This document shows, piece after piece, positions 16,264-25,470 of a DNA stretch of 64,000 nt. Every line of letters starts with the position of its first letter. The first letter of the stretch is position 1. Position numbers and translations under genes: made by a program. The notes beneath the pieces were generated by a model that was not told the origin of the DNA, made no database searches, and saw nothing but the letters and a program-made list of their open reading frames with translations. Source of the DNA: Mariniphaga sediminis (GTDB lineage: Bacteria > Bacteroidota > Bacteroidia > Bacteroidales > Prolixibacteraceae); NCBI RefSeq assembly GCF_003573545.1, contig NZ_QWET01000003.1:310001-374000 (forward strand), written 5' to 3'.

Positions 16264-17736
16264 ATGAAGCCAATTATTTTTTCTGTACTGATTTTAATCG
16301 GAATGCTTTCGGGATGTTCTCCTGCCGAGCGATCAGATGAAAGGAAGCCATATCCCAATGTACTGTTCTTTTTTGCCGACGACCAGCGAGCCGATGCTTT
16401 GGGTTGCTCCGGGAATCCATACATTAAAACACCTAACATTGACCGGCTGGCTGAAACAGGTGTTCGTTTTTCGAATGCATATGTAATGGGCGGTCACCAT
16501 GGCGCTATTTGTGCACCCAGCCGGGCCATGCTCATGAGTGGGAAGAGTTTATTTCATGTTTACGATGTTCTGGAAGGAATAAAAACCATGCCCATACATT
16601 TTGCTGAACAAGGGTATGAAACGTTTGGAACCGGTAAATGGCACAATGGAAGCAGTAGTTTCGAGGCCTCTTTTCAGAAAGGGGAGAATGTTTTTATTGG
16701 CGGCATGAGCGATCACTTTCAGGTGCCGTTGCGTAGCCTTGGGAAAGATGGCATACTGACCGAACCTGTTGAAAAAGGATACTCAACTGATCTTTTTGCC
16801 GAAGCCGCTCTGGACTTTTTGCAAAAATATGCAGCCGGTAGCAGGGAGGCCCCGTTTTTTTGTTATGTCTCTTTTACCGCTCCCCACGATCCGCGTTCTC
16901 CCCGGGATGATTATATAGGCATGTACCCGGATGAAAACCTACCGCTGCCGGGAAATTTTAAGGGACTGCACCCTTTTGAATTTGATGATCTGAATATCAG
17001 GGATGAGACCCTTGCCCCGTGGCCGCGTTCTCCCCAAATTATCCGGGCTTCATTGGCCGATTACTATGCATTGATTACCCATTTGGACGAGCGAGTAGGC
17101 GGTATCATAGAGCAGCTCAAAAAATTGGAACTTTTTGAAAATACGATTATTGTTTATGCTGCAGACAACGGGCTGGCCATTGGAAGTCATGGATTGCTCG
17201 GAAAACAGAATTTGTACGAACACAGCACCAAAGTTCCTTTAATCATTTCCGGTCCGGGAATTCCGCATAACGAAACGACCGATGCGCTGGTTTACCTGTT
17301 TGACATTTATCCAACCCTTGCCACATTGTGTGGATTACCGGAACCGGAAGGGGTTGACGGCAAAGATTTGAGCCGGGTGATCCGGGGGGAAACAGAAAGT
17401 GTTCGAAATACAATATATACCGTTTACCGAAACACGGCAAGGGCAGTCCGCGACGATACATGGAAATTGATATGGTACCCACAAAGAAATTATAAACAGC
17501 TTTTTAATCTAAAAAACGATCCACTGGAACTTTTGAACCTGGTAACACATCCCGGCAGTCAGTCAAAAGCAGAGGAAATGATGGCATTGCTGGAAAAGTG
17601 GTATGCCGAAACTAACGATACAGCTACTTTATTCCCTGCGACTAATTTACCGCTGGAATATGATTACAAAAAGTTGCAACAGATTCCTGACCGGCATCAG
17701 CCGGAGTATGTGTTGAAAAGGTATTTTGGGAGATAG
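16264..17736 (+). CDS. Sulfatase lipoprotein, second divergent copy
   Basis: MKPIIFSVLILIGMLSGC is a lipoprotein signal (Cys18). The catalytic region has NVLFFFADDQRADALGCSG with Asp39/Asp40 and the strict C-x-P-S-R motif ICAPSRAMLMSG with formylglycine position Cys83, then GTGKWHNGS, FTAPHDPRSP and IIVYAADNGLAIGSHGLLGKQ. The DDQR/HGLLGKQ pattern is closer to iduronate- or choline-sulfatase-like members than to the first sulfatase of this locus, suggesting a different sulfate position or substrate. At 490 residues it is full length. It is the last gene of the accessory block; the next gene (rnhA) is on the opposite strand. Confidence 0.94.
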   Translation: MKPIIFSVLILIGMLSGCSPAERSDERKPYPNVLFFFADDQRADALGCSGNPYIKTPNIDRLAETGVRFSNAYVMGGHHGAICAPSRAMLMSGKSLFHVYDVLEGIKTMPIHFAEQGYETFGTGKWHNGSSSFEASFQKGENVFIGGMSDHFQVPLRSLGKDGILTEPVEKGYSTDLFAEAALDFLQKYAAGSREAPFFCYVSFTAPHDPRSPRDDYIGMYPDENLPLPGNFKGLHPFEFDDLNIRDETLAPWPRSPQIIRASLADYYALITHLDERVGGIIEQLKKLELFENTIIVYAADNGLAIGSHGLLGKQNLYEHSTKVPLIISGPGIPHNETTDALVYLFDIYPTLATLCGLPEPEGVDGKDLSRVIRGETESVRNTIYTVYRNTARAVRDDTWKLIWYPQRNYKQLFNLKNDPLELLNLVTHPGSQSKAEEMMALLEKWYAETNDTATLFPATNLPLEYDYKKLQQIPDRHQPEYVLKRYFGR

Positions 17737-17758
17737 CCGGGGAAATGCTTTGGCACTT

Positions 17759-18232
17759 TTATGTTGCTGATTCATTTGGCTGGTATCCTGTATCTTCTTT
17801 TAGTCCTGCACCCAGTGACGCTTCTACGGCCAGTTGGTCGCAGCGTTCGTTCAATGGATTGTTGGCGTGGCCTTTAACCCATACAAAACTCACATCATGG
17901 TTTTTATATATTTCGAGAAAACGTAACCACAGGTCGGGATTTTTTTTCCCTTTAAAGCGTTTTTTTACCCAGTTAAAAACCCAGCCTTTTGTCACTGCGT
18001 CAGCTACATATTTTGAGTCAGTATAAATGGTGACTTTGCTTCCCGGTATTTTTAACGTTTCAAGTGCCACAATCACAGCCAGGAGTTCCATCCTGTTGTT
18101 GGTGGTGAGCCGGTAGCCTTCTGAGAGCTCTTTGCGGTACTGTCCGGAAAGAAGCACTATTCCGTAACCTCCCGGACCGGGGTTGCCGCGGGCTGCGCCG
18201 TCAGTATAAATTGTTATTTTGGGTTGAGTCAT
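17759..18232 (-). CDS. rnhA: Ribonuclease HI
   Basis: This enzyme cuts the RNA strand of RNA:DNA hybrids in the cytoplasm. The start MTQPKITIYTDGAARGNPGP at 18232 gives the normal size of 157 residues. An upstream in-frame ATG at 18280 would add 16 hydrophobic residues that are not part of the family. The four catalytic carboxylates are visible in IYTDGAARGNPGPGGYG, NNRMELLAVIVAL, IYTDSKYVADAV and the later NERCDQLA. The handle region GWVFNWVKKRFKGKKNPDLW is present as in E. coli-type RNase HI. It stands 3' to 3' with the second sulfatase, and its promoter is near the terminator of the S46 peptidase gene. Confidence 0.97.
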   Translation of the reverse strand: MTQPKITIYTDGAARGNPGPGGYGIVLLSGQYRKELSEGYRLTTNNRMELLAVIVALETLKIPGSKVTIYTDSKYVADAVTKGWVFNWVKKRFKGKKNPDLWLRFLEIYKNHDVSFVWVKGHANNPLNERCDQLAVEASLGAGLKEDTGYQPNESAT

Positions 18233-18267
18233 TTTAATTCTTTTATGCAAAAATGAAACAAAGATTT

Positions 18268-18304
18268 TAAAAAACAACAAAAAACCCCGCCTGAAAAGAC
18301 GAGG
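18268..18304 (-). terminator. Rho-independent terminator of the S46 peptidase gene
   Basis: On the minus strand CCTCGTC (18304-18298) pairs with GGCGGGG (18291-18285) across TTTTCA, including G-U pairs, and is followed by TTTTTTGTTGTTTT. It lies 27 nt after the peptidase stop codon. Confidence 0.8.
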
Positions 18305-18331
18305 TTCATGCTTTGGTCTTTATTTTAAATA

Positions 18332-20485
18332 TTATTCCATTATTACCATTTCGTCGATGAGATGGGTAGCGCCGGCATATTTATCGATAACCCACAGCAC
18401 AAAGCGAATGTCTACGTTGATACATCTTTGCAGGTCGGGTTCGAAGGCAATGTCGCCACTCATCGCTTCCCAGTTTCCGTCGAAAGCTACACCTATTAAT
18501 TCGCCGTCGGCATTGAGTACCGGACTCCCGGAGTTACCCCCTGTGATGTCGTTGTTCGAGATAAAACAGGTGTGGAGTTCCCCTTCTTTACTGGCATATC
18601 GTCCGAAATCTTTTGCCTGCAGCAGGTTTTTCATTCTTTCGGGAACGTGAAACTCATCATCTCCCGGAATTTCTTTTTCCACATAACCATCGGAGGTAGT
18701 GTAGAATTTGTAAACGACACCATCGCGTGGTTCGTAGTCGCTTACCTGTCCGTAAGTGAGGCGCATGGTAGAATTTGCATCAGGGTAAAAGTTTTTATCC
18801 TGTTGCATTTCCATCAGCCCGGCCATAAATAACCTGTTGCCGGTATCCAGTAAATCATTGTTCTCTCCTGCCAGATCGTTCAGCTCTCTGAATTTATCAA
18901 AAATATCGCGTGCAGCCTGAAAAGCCATATCCTTTTCCAGTGTTTTGGCATTGGGGTCCTGCAAAAACTCACTTAACTCATCCTCGTTATCAAATACGGA
19001 ATTCTTAAACATTTTTTCGGTGTACTTTTCGAAATCACCTTTGTATTTCTTTTGTACTTCTTTGAAAAAATCCGGATGGTATTGCGGGGCAATATTATCG
19101 GAATATAATTTAAGCAGGGCAGCTGCCACTTTTTGATCGGTACGGGCATCATAATCTTTAAAATGGGCATCCATTCCGCTTGTTACCCGTGTTTTAATCA
19201 TTTCGATAAAATCCGGACGGCTTTCGCCTTCACTTAACAAGCGGTAGACCGGTAAAGCCCGGTAGGCAAACATGAATATTTCAGGGCCACGTACCATAGC
19301 TTCTGCCATGTATTCCTGCGCTTCACTGATTTCCTTTTCGCTGTATGCTTTTTCAATATATTCCAGCGCTTTCCCATATTTCTTTTTGCGCGTATTGTCT
19401 GTACTTATCCATTGGGTAAAGTCATCTTCCAGCGCCTTCTTTTTTTCTATTACATTCAGATTCCCGAGCCCGCGGTTTTGTCCGATACTGTATTTGTAAT
19501 AATTGGAACTCCGTGCATATTTTGATGCGTACTGGATGCGTGCCTTTTGGCTGCTACTCATGTATTCATCAATGATGCGCAGTTTCTCTTCCCTCACGTT
19601 TACGCGTACGGGATTGGTAACGTCCATCGTATATTGTACGCCGTAAGAAGTTTTATACCGGTTCGTGCTTCCGGGGTAGCCCAATACCATGGCAAAATCG
19701 CCCTCATCCACTCCTTTCAGGGAAATAGGGAAAAAATGTTTTGGGTTGTATGGAATATTGTCCTCCGAAAACTCGGCAGGTTTTCCGTCAGGGCCCGAAT
19801 AAACGCGGAAAAGTGCAAAGTCGCTGGTATGGCGCGGCCACATCCAGTTGTCTGTATCGCCTCCGAATTTGCCAAGCGCCTGAGGAGGAGCTCCTACAAG
19901 CCGGATGTCTTTAAATGTCTCAACGACAAAAAGATGATACTGGTTTTCATTGAAGAAACTACGCACGTAAGTTTCATAATGTGTATCGCCTTTGGCCTCT
20001 TTTTCCAGTTCTCTCGTAGTGGAGTAAATTTCTTTATTCCTTTCTTCTAGGCTCATATCTTCAGACAAGTTAGCCATCACTTTATCGGTTACCTCTTCAA
20101 TTTTTATAAGGAAGGAAACCGATTTTCCCGGATTTGGCAATTCTTCTTCACGGGTCATGGCCCAGAATCCATCCTGCAGGTAATCATTCATTACGCTCGA
20201 ATGGCTTTGGATTTCGTCATATCCGCAGTGGTGATTGGTAAGCAATAAACCGTCATTCGATATTAATTCTCCTGTGCAGGAGCCACGGTCGAGAGCAACT
20301 ACTGCATCTTTAAGGCTGGCTTTATTGATACTGTATATTTCTTCGGCACTCAGCCGTAACCCCATTTGCTGCATTTCAGAAATATTCAACCTATGCACCA
20401 GGGAGGGTAACCACATCCCTTCGTCAGCTATTGCTCTCCCCCAAAATGCAAAAACCAGGAGCAGCAAAATACTCAATCTTCTCAT
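18332..20485 (-). CDS. S46-family dipeptidyl-peptidase (DPP7-like)
   Basis: The signal peptide MRRLSILLLLVFAFWGRAIA targets it to the periplasm, where S46 exopeptidases release dipeptides from oligopeptide N-termini. The chymotrypsin-like catalytic parts are visible: TNHHCGYD (His85/86), and GGNSGSPVLN with the nucleophile Ser652. The residue that sets specificity follows in FDGNWEAMSG. Gly670 matches the Gly of DPP7 (hydrophobic or neutral P1) rather than the Arg of DPP11 (acidic P1). The conserved N-terminus DEGMWLPSLVHRLN is present and the length (717) is normal. It is monocistronic and divergent from the M23 peptidase gene. Confidence 0.96.
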   Translation of the reverse strand: MRRLSILLLLVFAFWGRAIADEGMWLPSLVHRLNISEMQQMGLRLSAEEIYSINKASLKDAVVALDRGSCTGELISNDGLLLTNHHCGYDEIQSHSSVMNDYLQDGFWAMTREEELPNPGKSVSFLIKIEEVTDKVMANLSEDMSLEERNKEIYSTTRELEKEAKGDTHYETYVRSFFNENQYHLFVVETFKDIRLVGAPPQALGKFGGDTDNWMWPRHTSDFALFRVYSGPDGKPAEFSEDNIPYNPKHFFPISLKGVDEGDFAMVLGYPGSTNRYKTSYGVQYTMDVTNPVRVNVREEKLRIIDEYMSSSQKARIQYASKYARSSNYYKYSIGQNRGLGNLNVIEKKKALEDDFTQWISTDNTRKKKYGKALEYIEKAYSEKEISEAQEYMAEAMVRGPEIFMFAYRALPVYRLLSEGESRPDFIEMIKTRVTSGMDAHFKDYDARTDQKVAAALLKLYSDNIAPQYHPDFFKEVQKKYKGDFEKYTEKMFKNSVFDNEDELSEFLQDPNAKTLEKDMAFQAARDIFDKFRELNDLAGENNDLLDTGNRLFMAGLMEMQQDKNFYPDANSTMRLTYGQVSDYEPRDGVVYKFYTTSDGYVEKEIPGDDEFHVPERMKNLLQAKDFGRYASKEGELHTCFISNNDITGGNSGSPVLNADGELIGVAFDGNWEAMSGDIAFEPDLQRCINVDIRFVLWVIDKYAGATHLIDEMVIME

Positions 20486-20624
20486 GTCCTCAATTCAATT
20501 TTACAATTATTTAGAAAGTGCAAAGATAATATTTCAGTTTTCATAGCTCTGTGATTTGTATCGTGTTTAAAGACAGTATTTGGTTAAAAAAATCTAAACC
20601 GGGCGGCGATTTCTCAATTCTTGT

Positions 20625-20632
20625 TAAATTTG
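20625..20632 (+). promoter_or_regulatory. Candidate Bacteroidota -7 box (TAAATTTG) before the M23 gene
   Basis: TAAATTTG matches the TAnnTTTG consensus and lies 10 nt before the ATG, which would give an almost leaderless transcript. No clear -33 TTTG is seen at the right distance. Confidence 0.35.
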
Positions 20633-20642
20633 TAGCTCTCAA

Positions 20643-21506
20643 ATGAAAGGCAGAGAGAAAGTGAAGAAAAAGATATTAAAGAAGCTAAACGATCGCTACC
20701 GTTTAATTATATACAACGATACTACATTTCAGTCGGTTTGGAGTATGAAACTCAGTCGGCTGAGGGTTTTTACCATTACGAGCCTTCTGTCCGCAATTAT
20801 TGTTTTTCTTGTTATTTTACTGATTGCCACAACGGGTTTACGCGAATATATTCCCGGTTATCCTAAAGCAGAATACCGGCAAATGCTGGTGCTTTCGGCC
20901 CTGAAAGTTGACTCGCTTGAGAACGAACTACGCCAGCGTGATCAGTTTTTTAACAGCATACAGGCCATTGTTTCGGGCGAAGTTCCGGAAGATAATTTGT
21001 TTGTGGATACCACGGTGCAATCCAACCAGGTAGAGTTCACTGAATTTAACCACGATTCAGTATTTCAGGACAAGTTGCTGGCAGAGCAAACCAGCCTTTC
21101 TTTGGGGACAGATAACAGCAGAAAGCTTAGCCTTAGCCAGATTCATTTTTTTGTGCCTGTAAAAGGGGTTGTATCTGACAAGTTCAACGCGGCAGTCAAT
21201 CATTTCGGAACGGATCTCGTGAGCGAACCAAGTGCCCGGATTTATGCCATTTTGGACGGAACAGTTGTTTTTTCGGGTTGGACTATTGAAACCGGTTACG
21301 TTATTTATATTCAGCATGATGCCGATTTGATTTCGGCGTATAAACACAATTCGGAATTACTTAAAAACAAAGGAGACAGGGTCCGGGCCGGAGAAGCTAT
21401 CGCCATTATCGGGAGCACAGGTGAATTGTCAACCGGGCCGCACCTGCACTTTGAATTGTGGCACAACGGGACCGCACTCGACCCGGAAGAATACATTGAT
21501 TTTTAA
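20643..21506 (+). CDS. Membrane-anchored M23-family metallopeptidase
   Basis: Residues 1-38 are a basic cytoplasmic tail (KKKILKKLNDRYRLIIYNDTT). One transmembrane helix follows at about 40-63 (FTITSLLSAIIVFLVILLIA), then a coiled linker (LENELRQRDQFF), then a C-terminal LytM/M23 domain. The zinc motifs are intact: H-x-G-x-D in NHFGTDLV, a His in AYKHNSELL, and HLH in GPHLHFELWHNG. It should cleave peptidoglycan cross-links or regulate an amidase from the periplasmic side. The start at 20643 is supported by the family-conserved cytoplasmic tail. It is the first gene of a tight + strand group with dxr (6 nt gap) and rseP. Confidence 0.92.
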   Translation: MKGREKVKKKILKKLNDRYRLIIYNDTTFQSVWSMKLSRLRVFTITSLLSAIIVFLVILLIATTGLREYIPGYPKAEYRQMLVLSALKVDSLENELRQRDQFFNSIQAIVSGEVPEDNLFVDTTVQSNQVEFTEFNHDSVFQDKLLAEQTSLSLGTDNSRKLSLSQIHFFVPVKGVVSDKFNAAVNHFGTDLVSEPSARIYAILDGTVVFSGWTIETGYVIYIQHDADLISAYKHNSELLKNKGDRVRAGEAIAIIGSTGELSTGPHLHFELWHNGTALDPEEYIDF

Positions 21507-21512
21507 TTTTTT

Positions 21513-22673
21513 ATGAAGAAACGAATTGCCATCCTCGGTTCAACCGGTTCAATAGGTACCCAGTCGCTCGATGTGATCGACCAAAACCCCGATATGTTTG
21601 AGGTAGAGGTGTTGACTGCCAATAATAATGTGGAGTTACTTGTCGATCAGGCTAAAAAGTATCAGCCCAATGCCGTTGTTATTGCCAATAAAGACAATTA
21701 TAAAACCGTAGCAGATGCTTTACAGAATGAACCGGTTAAAGTATTTGCCGGAGCAGAGGCGCTAAACCAGGTTGTGCAAATGGATTCCATTGATTTGGTA
21801 ATTACTGGTATGGTTGGTTATTCCGGGCTTATTCCCACCTGGCATGCTGTGAAAGCGGGGAAAAACATTGCCCTGGCTAACAAAGAAACGCTGGTTGTGG
21901 CAGGTGAAATTATTACGAAGCTGGCAATAGAGAAACAGGTGGATATCCTGCCGGTTGACTCGGAACATTCGGCTATTTTTCAGTGTTTGACGGGAGAGAT
22001 TGCCAACCCAGTGGAAAAAATATATCTTACCTGTTCCGGGGGGCCTTTCCGCGAAAAATCAAAAGAAGACCTGGGAAAAGTAACGGTTGCCGATGCCCTG
22101 GCACATCCGAACTGGGACATGGGCGCTAAAATAACCATCGATTCAGCAACCCTTATCAATAAAGGTTTTGAAGCCATTGAGGCGCATTGGTTGTTTGGCC
22201 TTCCTTCTTCAAAAATTGAGGTTATCGTTCATCCGCAATCCATTGTTCATTCCATGGTGCAGTTTGAAGACGGTTCGATAAAAGCACAACTCGGGCTTCC
22301 CGATATGCGACTGCCCATTCAGTATGCTCTCGGTTTTCCTTACCGGATAAAAAATGATTTTCCCCGGTTCAGCTTTCTCGATTACCCCACACTTCAATTT
22401 GAACAGCCAAATACAAAAATTTTTCGTAACCTTGCACTCGCTTTCGAAGCATTGGATGCCGGTGGAAATGTTCCCTGCGTCTTAAATGCAGCTAATGAAG
22501 TGGTTGTACAGGCATTTCTTGAAGGGAAAATCACGTTTTTGCAGATGCCGGAAATTATCGAAGAAACGATGGAGAAAGTAAGTTTTATTGAGAAACCTAG
22601 CATGGAAGATCTCATTCAAACGAATGCCGAAACAAGAAGAGTGGCACAATTGTTAACAGAAAACAAAATTTAA
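21513..22673 (+). CDS. dxr: 1-deoxy-D-xylulose 5-phosphate reductoisomerase
   Basis: This enzyme converts DXP to 2-C-methyl-D-erythritol 4-phosphate with NADPH, the committed step of the non-mevalonate isoprenoid pathway. The NADPH-binding start KRIAILGSTGSIGTQSLDVI, the metal site around VDSEHSAIFQ (Asp149, Glu151), the substrate loop LTCSGGPFR and IEVIVHPQSIVHSMVQFEDG are all intact, and 386 residues is the normal length. It is tightly packed with the M23 gene upstream and rseP 14 nt downstream, the frequent dxr-rseP pairing in bacteria. Confidence 0.98.
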   Translation: MKKRIAILGSTGSIGTQSLDVIDQNPDMFEVEVLTANNNVELLVDQAKKYQPNAVVIANKDNYKTVADALQNEPVKVFAGAEALNQVVQMDSIDLVITGMVGYSGLIPTWHAVKAGKNIALANKETLVVAGEIITKLAIEKQVDILPVDSEHSAIFQCLTGEIANPVEKIYLTCSGGPFREKSKEDLGKVTVADALAHPNWDMGAKITIDSATLINKGFEAIEAHWLFGLPSSKIEVIVHPQSIVHSMVQFEDGSIKAQLGLPDMRLPIQYALGFPYRIKNDFPRFSFLDYPTLQFEQPNTKIFRNLALAFEALDAGGNVPCVLNAANEVVVQAFLEGKITFLQMPEIIEETMEKVSFIEKPSMEDLIQTNAETRRVAQLLTENKI

Positions 22674-22687
22674 GAGAAAAAAATTGA

Positions 22688-24025
22688 ATGGAAACAATAT
22701 TAGTTAAAACGGCCCAACTCATTTTAAGCCTTTCCATACTGGTAGTTTTGCATGAGTTCGGGCATTTTATGTTTGCACGTCTTTTTAAAACTCGGGTAGA
22801 AAAGTTTTATCTGTTTTTTGATCCCTGGTTTTCACTGTTCAAAGTAAAACGCGGTGAGACAGAGTACGGTGTTGGATGGTTGCCGCTTGGAGGGTACGTC
22901 AAAATTTCAGGGATGATTGATGAATCGATGGATAAGGAAGCGATGAAATTACCTCCCAAATCCTGGGAATTTCGTTCAAAACCCGCATGGCAAAGATTGC
23001 TGATTATGCTGGGTGGGGTAATGATGAATTTTCTTTTTGCTTTTGTTATATACATCGGTGTTTTGTACGCCTGGGGAGAGGAATACCTGCCTACCGACAG
23101 TGTGAAATACGGAATTGTCGTAAATGAGGTGGGCGAAGAAATTGGGTTGCAGACTGGCGACAAAATTTTAACAGTGGACAACCAGCACATCGAAAATTTT
23201 AATAAAATTATTCCTACCGTTGTTCTCGACGATGCAGAAGCCATACAGGTGGAGCGTAACGGGAAGGTAGTGGATGTGGAAATTTCCGATGAGGATCTTG
23301 CATTGTTGCTGAAAAGTAAAACGGTGATGTCGCCGCGTGTCCCTTTCAGGATGAAAGTGGAAGGTTTTACTCCGGAATCTCCGGGAAAAGAGGCCGGACT
23401 GCAGATTGGGGATGAGATAAAAGGTTTGAACGGACAGAACTTCGGCTTTTATGACGAATGGAATAAAGAGCTTAAAAAATACCAGGGGAAATCTATTTTA
23501 CTGACTGTAGAACGCAATGGGAAGAACCTGGATATGCCGATGGTACTTGGCGAGGATGGAATGATTGGTATTAAAATCAATCAGTTTCTCGAAGATTTTT
23601 TTGAGTTTAAAACCATCAATTACGGTTTTTTTGCTTCCATTCCGGCAGGGATACAACGGGGAGTTCAAACTACCAAAGATTACCTGAAACAGTTTAAGCT
23701 GTTTTTTAAGCCCGAAACAAAAGCATATGAATCGTTGGGTGGTTTTGCTACAATCGGAAATATTTTCCCAGCTACATGGGATTGGTTTTCGTTCTGGAAT
23801 ATGACGGCTTTTATCTCCATCATTCTTGCCATTATGAACCTTTTGCCTATTCCGGCACTGGATGGGGGCCACGTGATGTTCCTCTTCTTTGAAATGGTAA
23901 CCGGAAGAAAACCAGGTGAAAAATTTCTCGAGTATGCACAAATTGCCGGAATGGTGTTGCTATTGGCTCTTGTACTTTATGCTAACGCCAATGATATAAT
24001 AAAAATGATTAATGGAACATTTTAA
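22688..24025 (+). CDS. rseP: RseP-family site-2 intramembrane metalloprotease
   Basis: An S2P protease that cuts membrane-spanning regulators such as anti-sigma factors or signal-peptide remnants. The catalytic HEFGH (His22, Glu23, His26) lies in the first membrane helix, and the second metal site LPIPALDGGHVMFLFFE is near residue 390. Two PDZ-like regions sit between them (about 135-200 and 215-290: GEEIGLQTGDKILTVDN; SPGKEAGLQIGDEIKGLNG). The length of 445 residues is typical. It is co-directional with dxr and 46 nt upstream of tatA. Confidence 0.96.
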   Translation: METILVKTAQLILSLSILVVLHEFGHFMFARLFKTRVEKFYLFFDPWFSLFKVKRGETEYGVGWLPLGGYVKISGMIDESMDKEAMKLPPKSWEFRSKPAWQRLLIMLGGVMMNFLFAFVIYIGVLYAWGEEYLPTDSVKYGIVVNEVGEEIGLQTGDKILTVDNQHIENFNKIIPTVVLDDAEAIQVERNGKVVDVEISDEDLALLLKSKTVMSPRVPFRMKVEGFTPESPGKEAGLQIGDEIKGLNGQNFGFYDEWNKELKKYQGKSILLTVERNGKNLDMPMVLGEDGMIGIKINQFLEDFFEFKTINYGFFASIPAGIQRGVQTTKDYLKQFKLFFKPETKAYESLGGFATIGNIFPATWDWFSFWNMTAFISIILAIMNLLPIPALDGGHVMFLFFEMVTGRKPGEKFLEYAQIAGMVLLLALVLYANANDIIKMINGTF

Positions 24026-24037
24026 CTAAAAAAATTC

Positions 24038-24067
24038 TATTTTTGCATCAAACCATTTTTAACTTTG
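24038..24067 (+). promoter_or_regulatory. Two TAnnTTTG boxes upstream of tatA
   Basis: TATTTTTG (24038-24045) and TAACTTTG (24060-24067) both match TAnnTTTG and are each followed by CATCA, as a short direct repeat. The second is only 4 nt from the ATG. The first is the more reasonable promoter for tatA. Confidence 0.35.
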
Positions 24068-24071
24068 CATC

Positions 24072-24272
24072 ATGAATTTATTTGTAATTGCAGGATTTAT
24101 CGGACCACAGGAAATAATTATCATTTTAATTATAGTACTTCTCCTTTTTGGCGGACGTAAAATTCCCGAATTGATGAAAGGCCTCGGTAAAGGAATGAAA
24201 GAGTTCAAGAAGGCTACAAAAGAGGGCGAAGACGAAAGCGAAAAGGCTGAGCCGGAGAAAATTGAAAAATAA
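24072..24272 (+). CDS. tatA: Sec-independent protein translocase subunit TatA/TatE
   Basis: A 66-residue protein with an N-terminal membrane helix ([26 protein letters not shown]), the conserved Phe-Gly hinge, the amphipathic helix [21 protein letters not shown] and a charged tail. This is the minimal TatA architecture, the subunit that forms the pore for folded proteins carrying a twin-arginine signal. TatC is not in the window. It lies downstream of rseP and before a strong terminator. Confidence 0.95.
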   Translation: MNLFVIAGFIGPQEIIIILIIVLLLFGGRKIPELMKGLGKGMKEFKKATKEGEDESEKAEPEKIEK

Positions 24273-24291
24273 TTTGATTCGGTATATCCCG

Positions 24292-24329
24292 AAAATCCCG
24301 TTGTTGTATTTTGCAGCAGCGGGATTTTT
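24292..24329 (+). terminator. Rho-independent terminator after tatA
   Basis: AAATCCCGTTGTTG (24293-24306) pairs with CAGCAGCGGGATTT (24314-24327), with G-U pairs, and ends in a T run. Confidence 0.8.
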
Positions 24330-24407
24330 GTGTTATACCAATTTAATTTACACATTCCCAAACTGGTAAGATTTTTGTAGCAAAATTGGCGAACCAAAAA
24401 ATGACAA

Positions 24408-25451
24408 ATGATGAAACCAAAAAGAATAAACCAGATTTTTTTGCTATTTGCATTCATTGCATTGGTATCATGTAAAAACAATGAAGGCAGCGGTCTTTCA
24501 AAAAATGTTACCGGGAAGGCGGGAGAACTGATTGTTGTTATTACAAATGAATCCTGGGAGGGAGCTCCGGGAGAGCTTATTCGTAAGACCCTGGCGCAGG
24601 AACATATTGCCCTGCCGCAGGATGAACCGCTGTTCGACCTGGTAAAAGTGCCGCCGGAAGGATTTAAAAGCATTTTTAAAACTACTCGAAATATTATTCA
24701 AACCCGTATTTCCCCTAATGTCGATTCTATAGGAGTTTCTTTCCGGGATGATGTGTGGGCACGTCCGCAGGCAACAGTCATTATTCAGGCAAAAAACAAG
24801 GAAGAGTTTGAAAAGCTGTTTAATGAGAACAAAGAGCGCATTCTGTCCTATTTTGTTAATGCCGAAAGGAAAAGACTTACAGGAAATTACAATAAATTTT
24901 TTGAGAGGGGAATATATAATGTGCTGAATGAAAATTATGGGGTAACCATGAAAGTGGCGCCGGGTTTCCAGATTGCCGAACAAAAAGAGGACTTTATATG
25001 GTTTCGCTATGAAACTCCTGAGATTTCCCAGGGAATTGTGCTTTATACATTCCCTTATGTTTCTGACAGCGCTTTTACGGTTGGGTACCAGTTAAAGATG
25101 AGAGACAGTACCTTGCGTGTAAATGTTCCCGGACCAACAGCGGGTAGTTACATGGCTACGGAAAGAAGAGTTGAACAGATATATAATATTCTCGAGCACA
25201 ATGGAAATTATGCTTCCGAAATGCGTGGTCTCTGGCGTGTTATGAACGATTTTATGGGCGGCCCCTATGTTTCATTGGCAGAGCTTGATGCGGCCAATCA
25301 ACGTATTATTGTTGCTTTTGGTTATGTGTATGCCCCCAGCAAGGACAAACGAAATTTGCTGCGCCAGGTAGAAGCAATGATATATTCGCTTAGACTGAAT
25401 AATCAGGCTGAAAATGACAAGATAAACAGCCAGGTAAAAATGGGAAACTAA
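24408..25451 (+). CDS. DUF4837 lipoprotein
   Basis: MMKPKRINQIFLLFAFIALVSC gives a lipoprotein with Cys22. The mature start SKNVTGKAGELIVVITNESWEG and FKSIFKTTRNIIQTRISPN are typical of DUF4837 (PF16125), a conserved Bacteroidota envelope family of about 340 residues without a known role. No enzyme motif is visible. The gene is alone between the tatA terminator and the convergent metF gene. Confidence 0.88.
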   Translation: MMKPKRINQIFLLFAFIALVSCKNNEGSGLSKNVTGKAGELIVVITNESWEGAPGELIRKTLAQEHIALPQDEPLFDLVKVPPEGFKSIFKTTRNIIQTRISPNVDSIGVSFRDDVWARPQATVIIQAKNKEEFEKLFNENKERILSYFVNAERKRLTGNYNKFFERGIYNVLNENYGVTMKVAPGFQIAEQKEDFIWFRYETPEISQGIVLYTFPYVSDSAFTVGYQLKMRDSTLRVNVPGPTAGSYMATERRVEQIYNILEHNGNYASEMRGLWRVMNDFMGGPYVSLAELDAANQRIIVAFGYVYAPSKDKRNLLRQVEAMIYSLRLNNQAENDKINSQVKMGN

Positions 25452-25470
25452 GCGGGAACTAAAATTTGTT

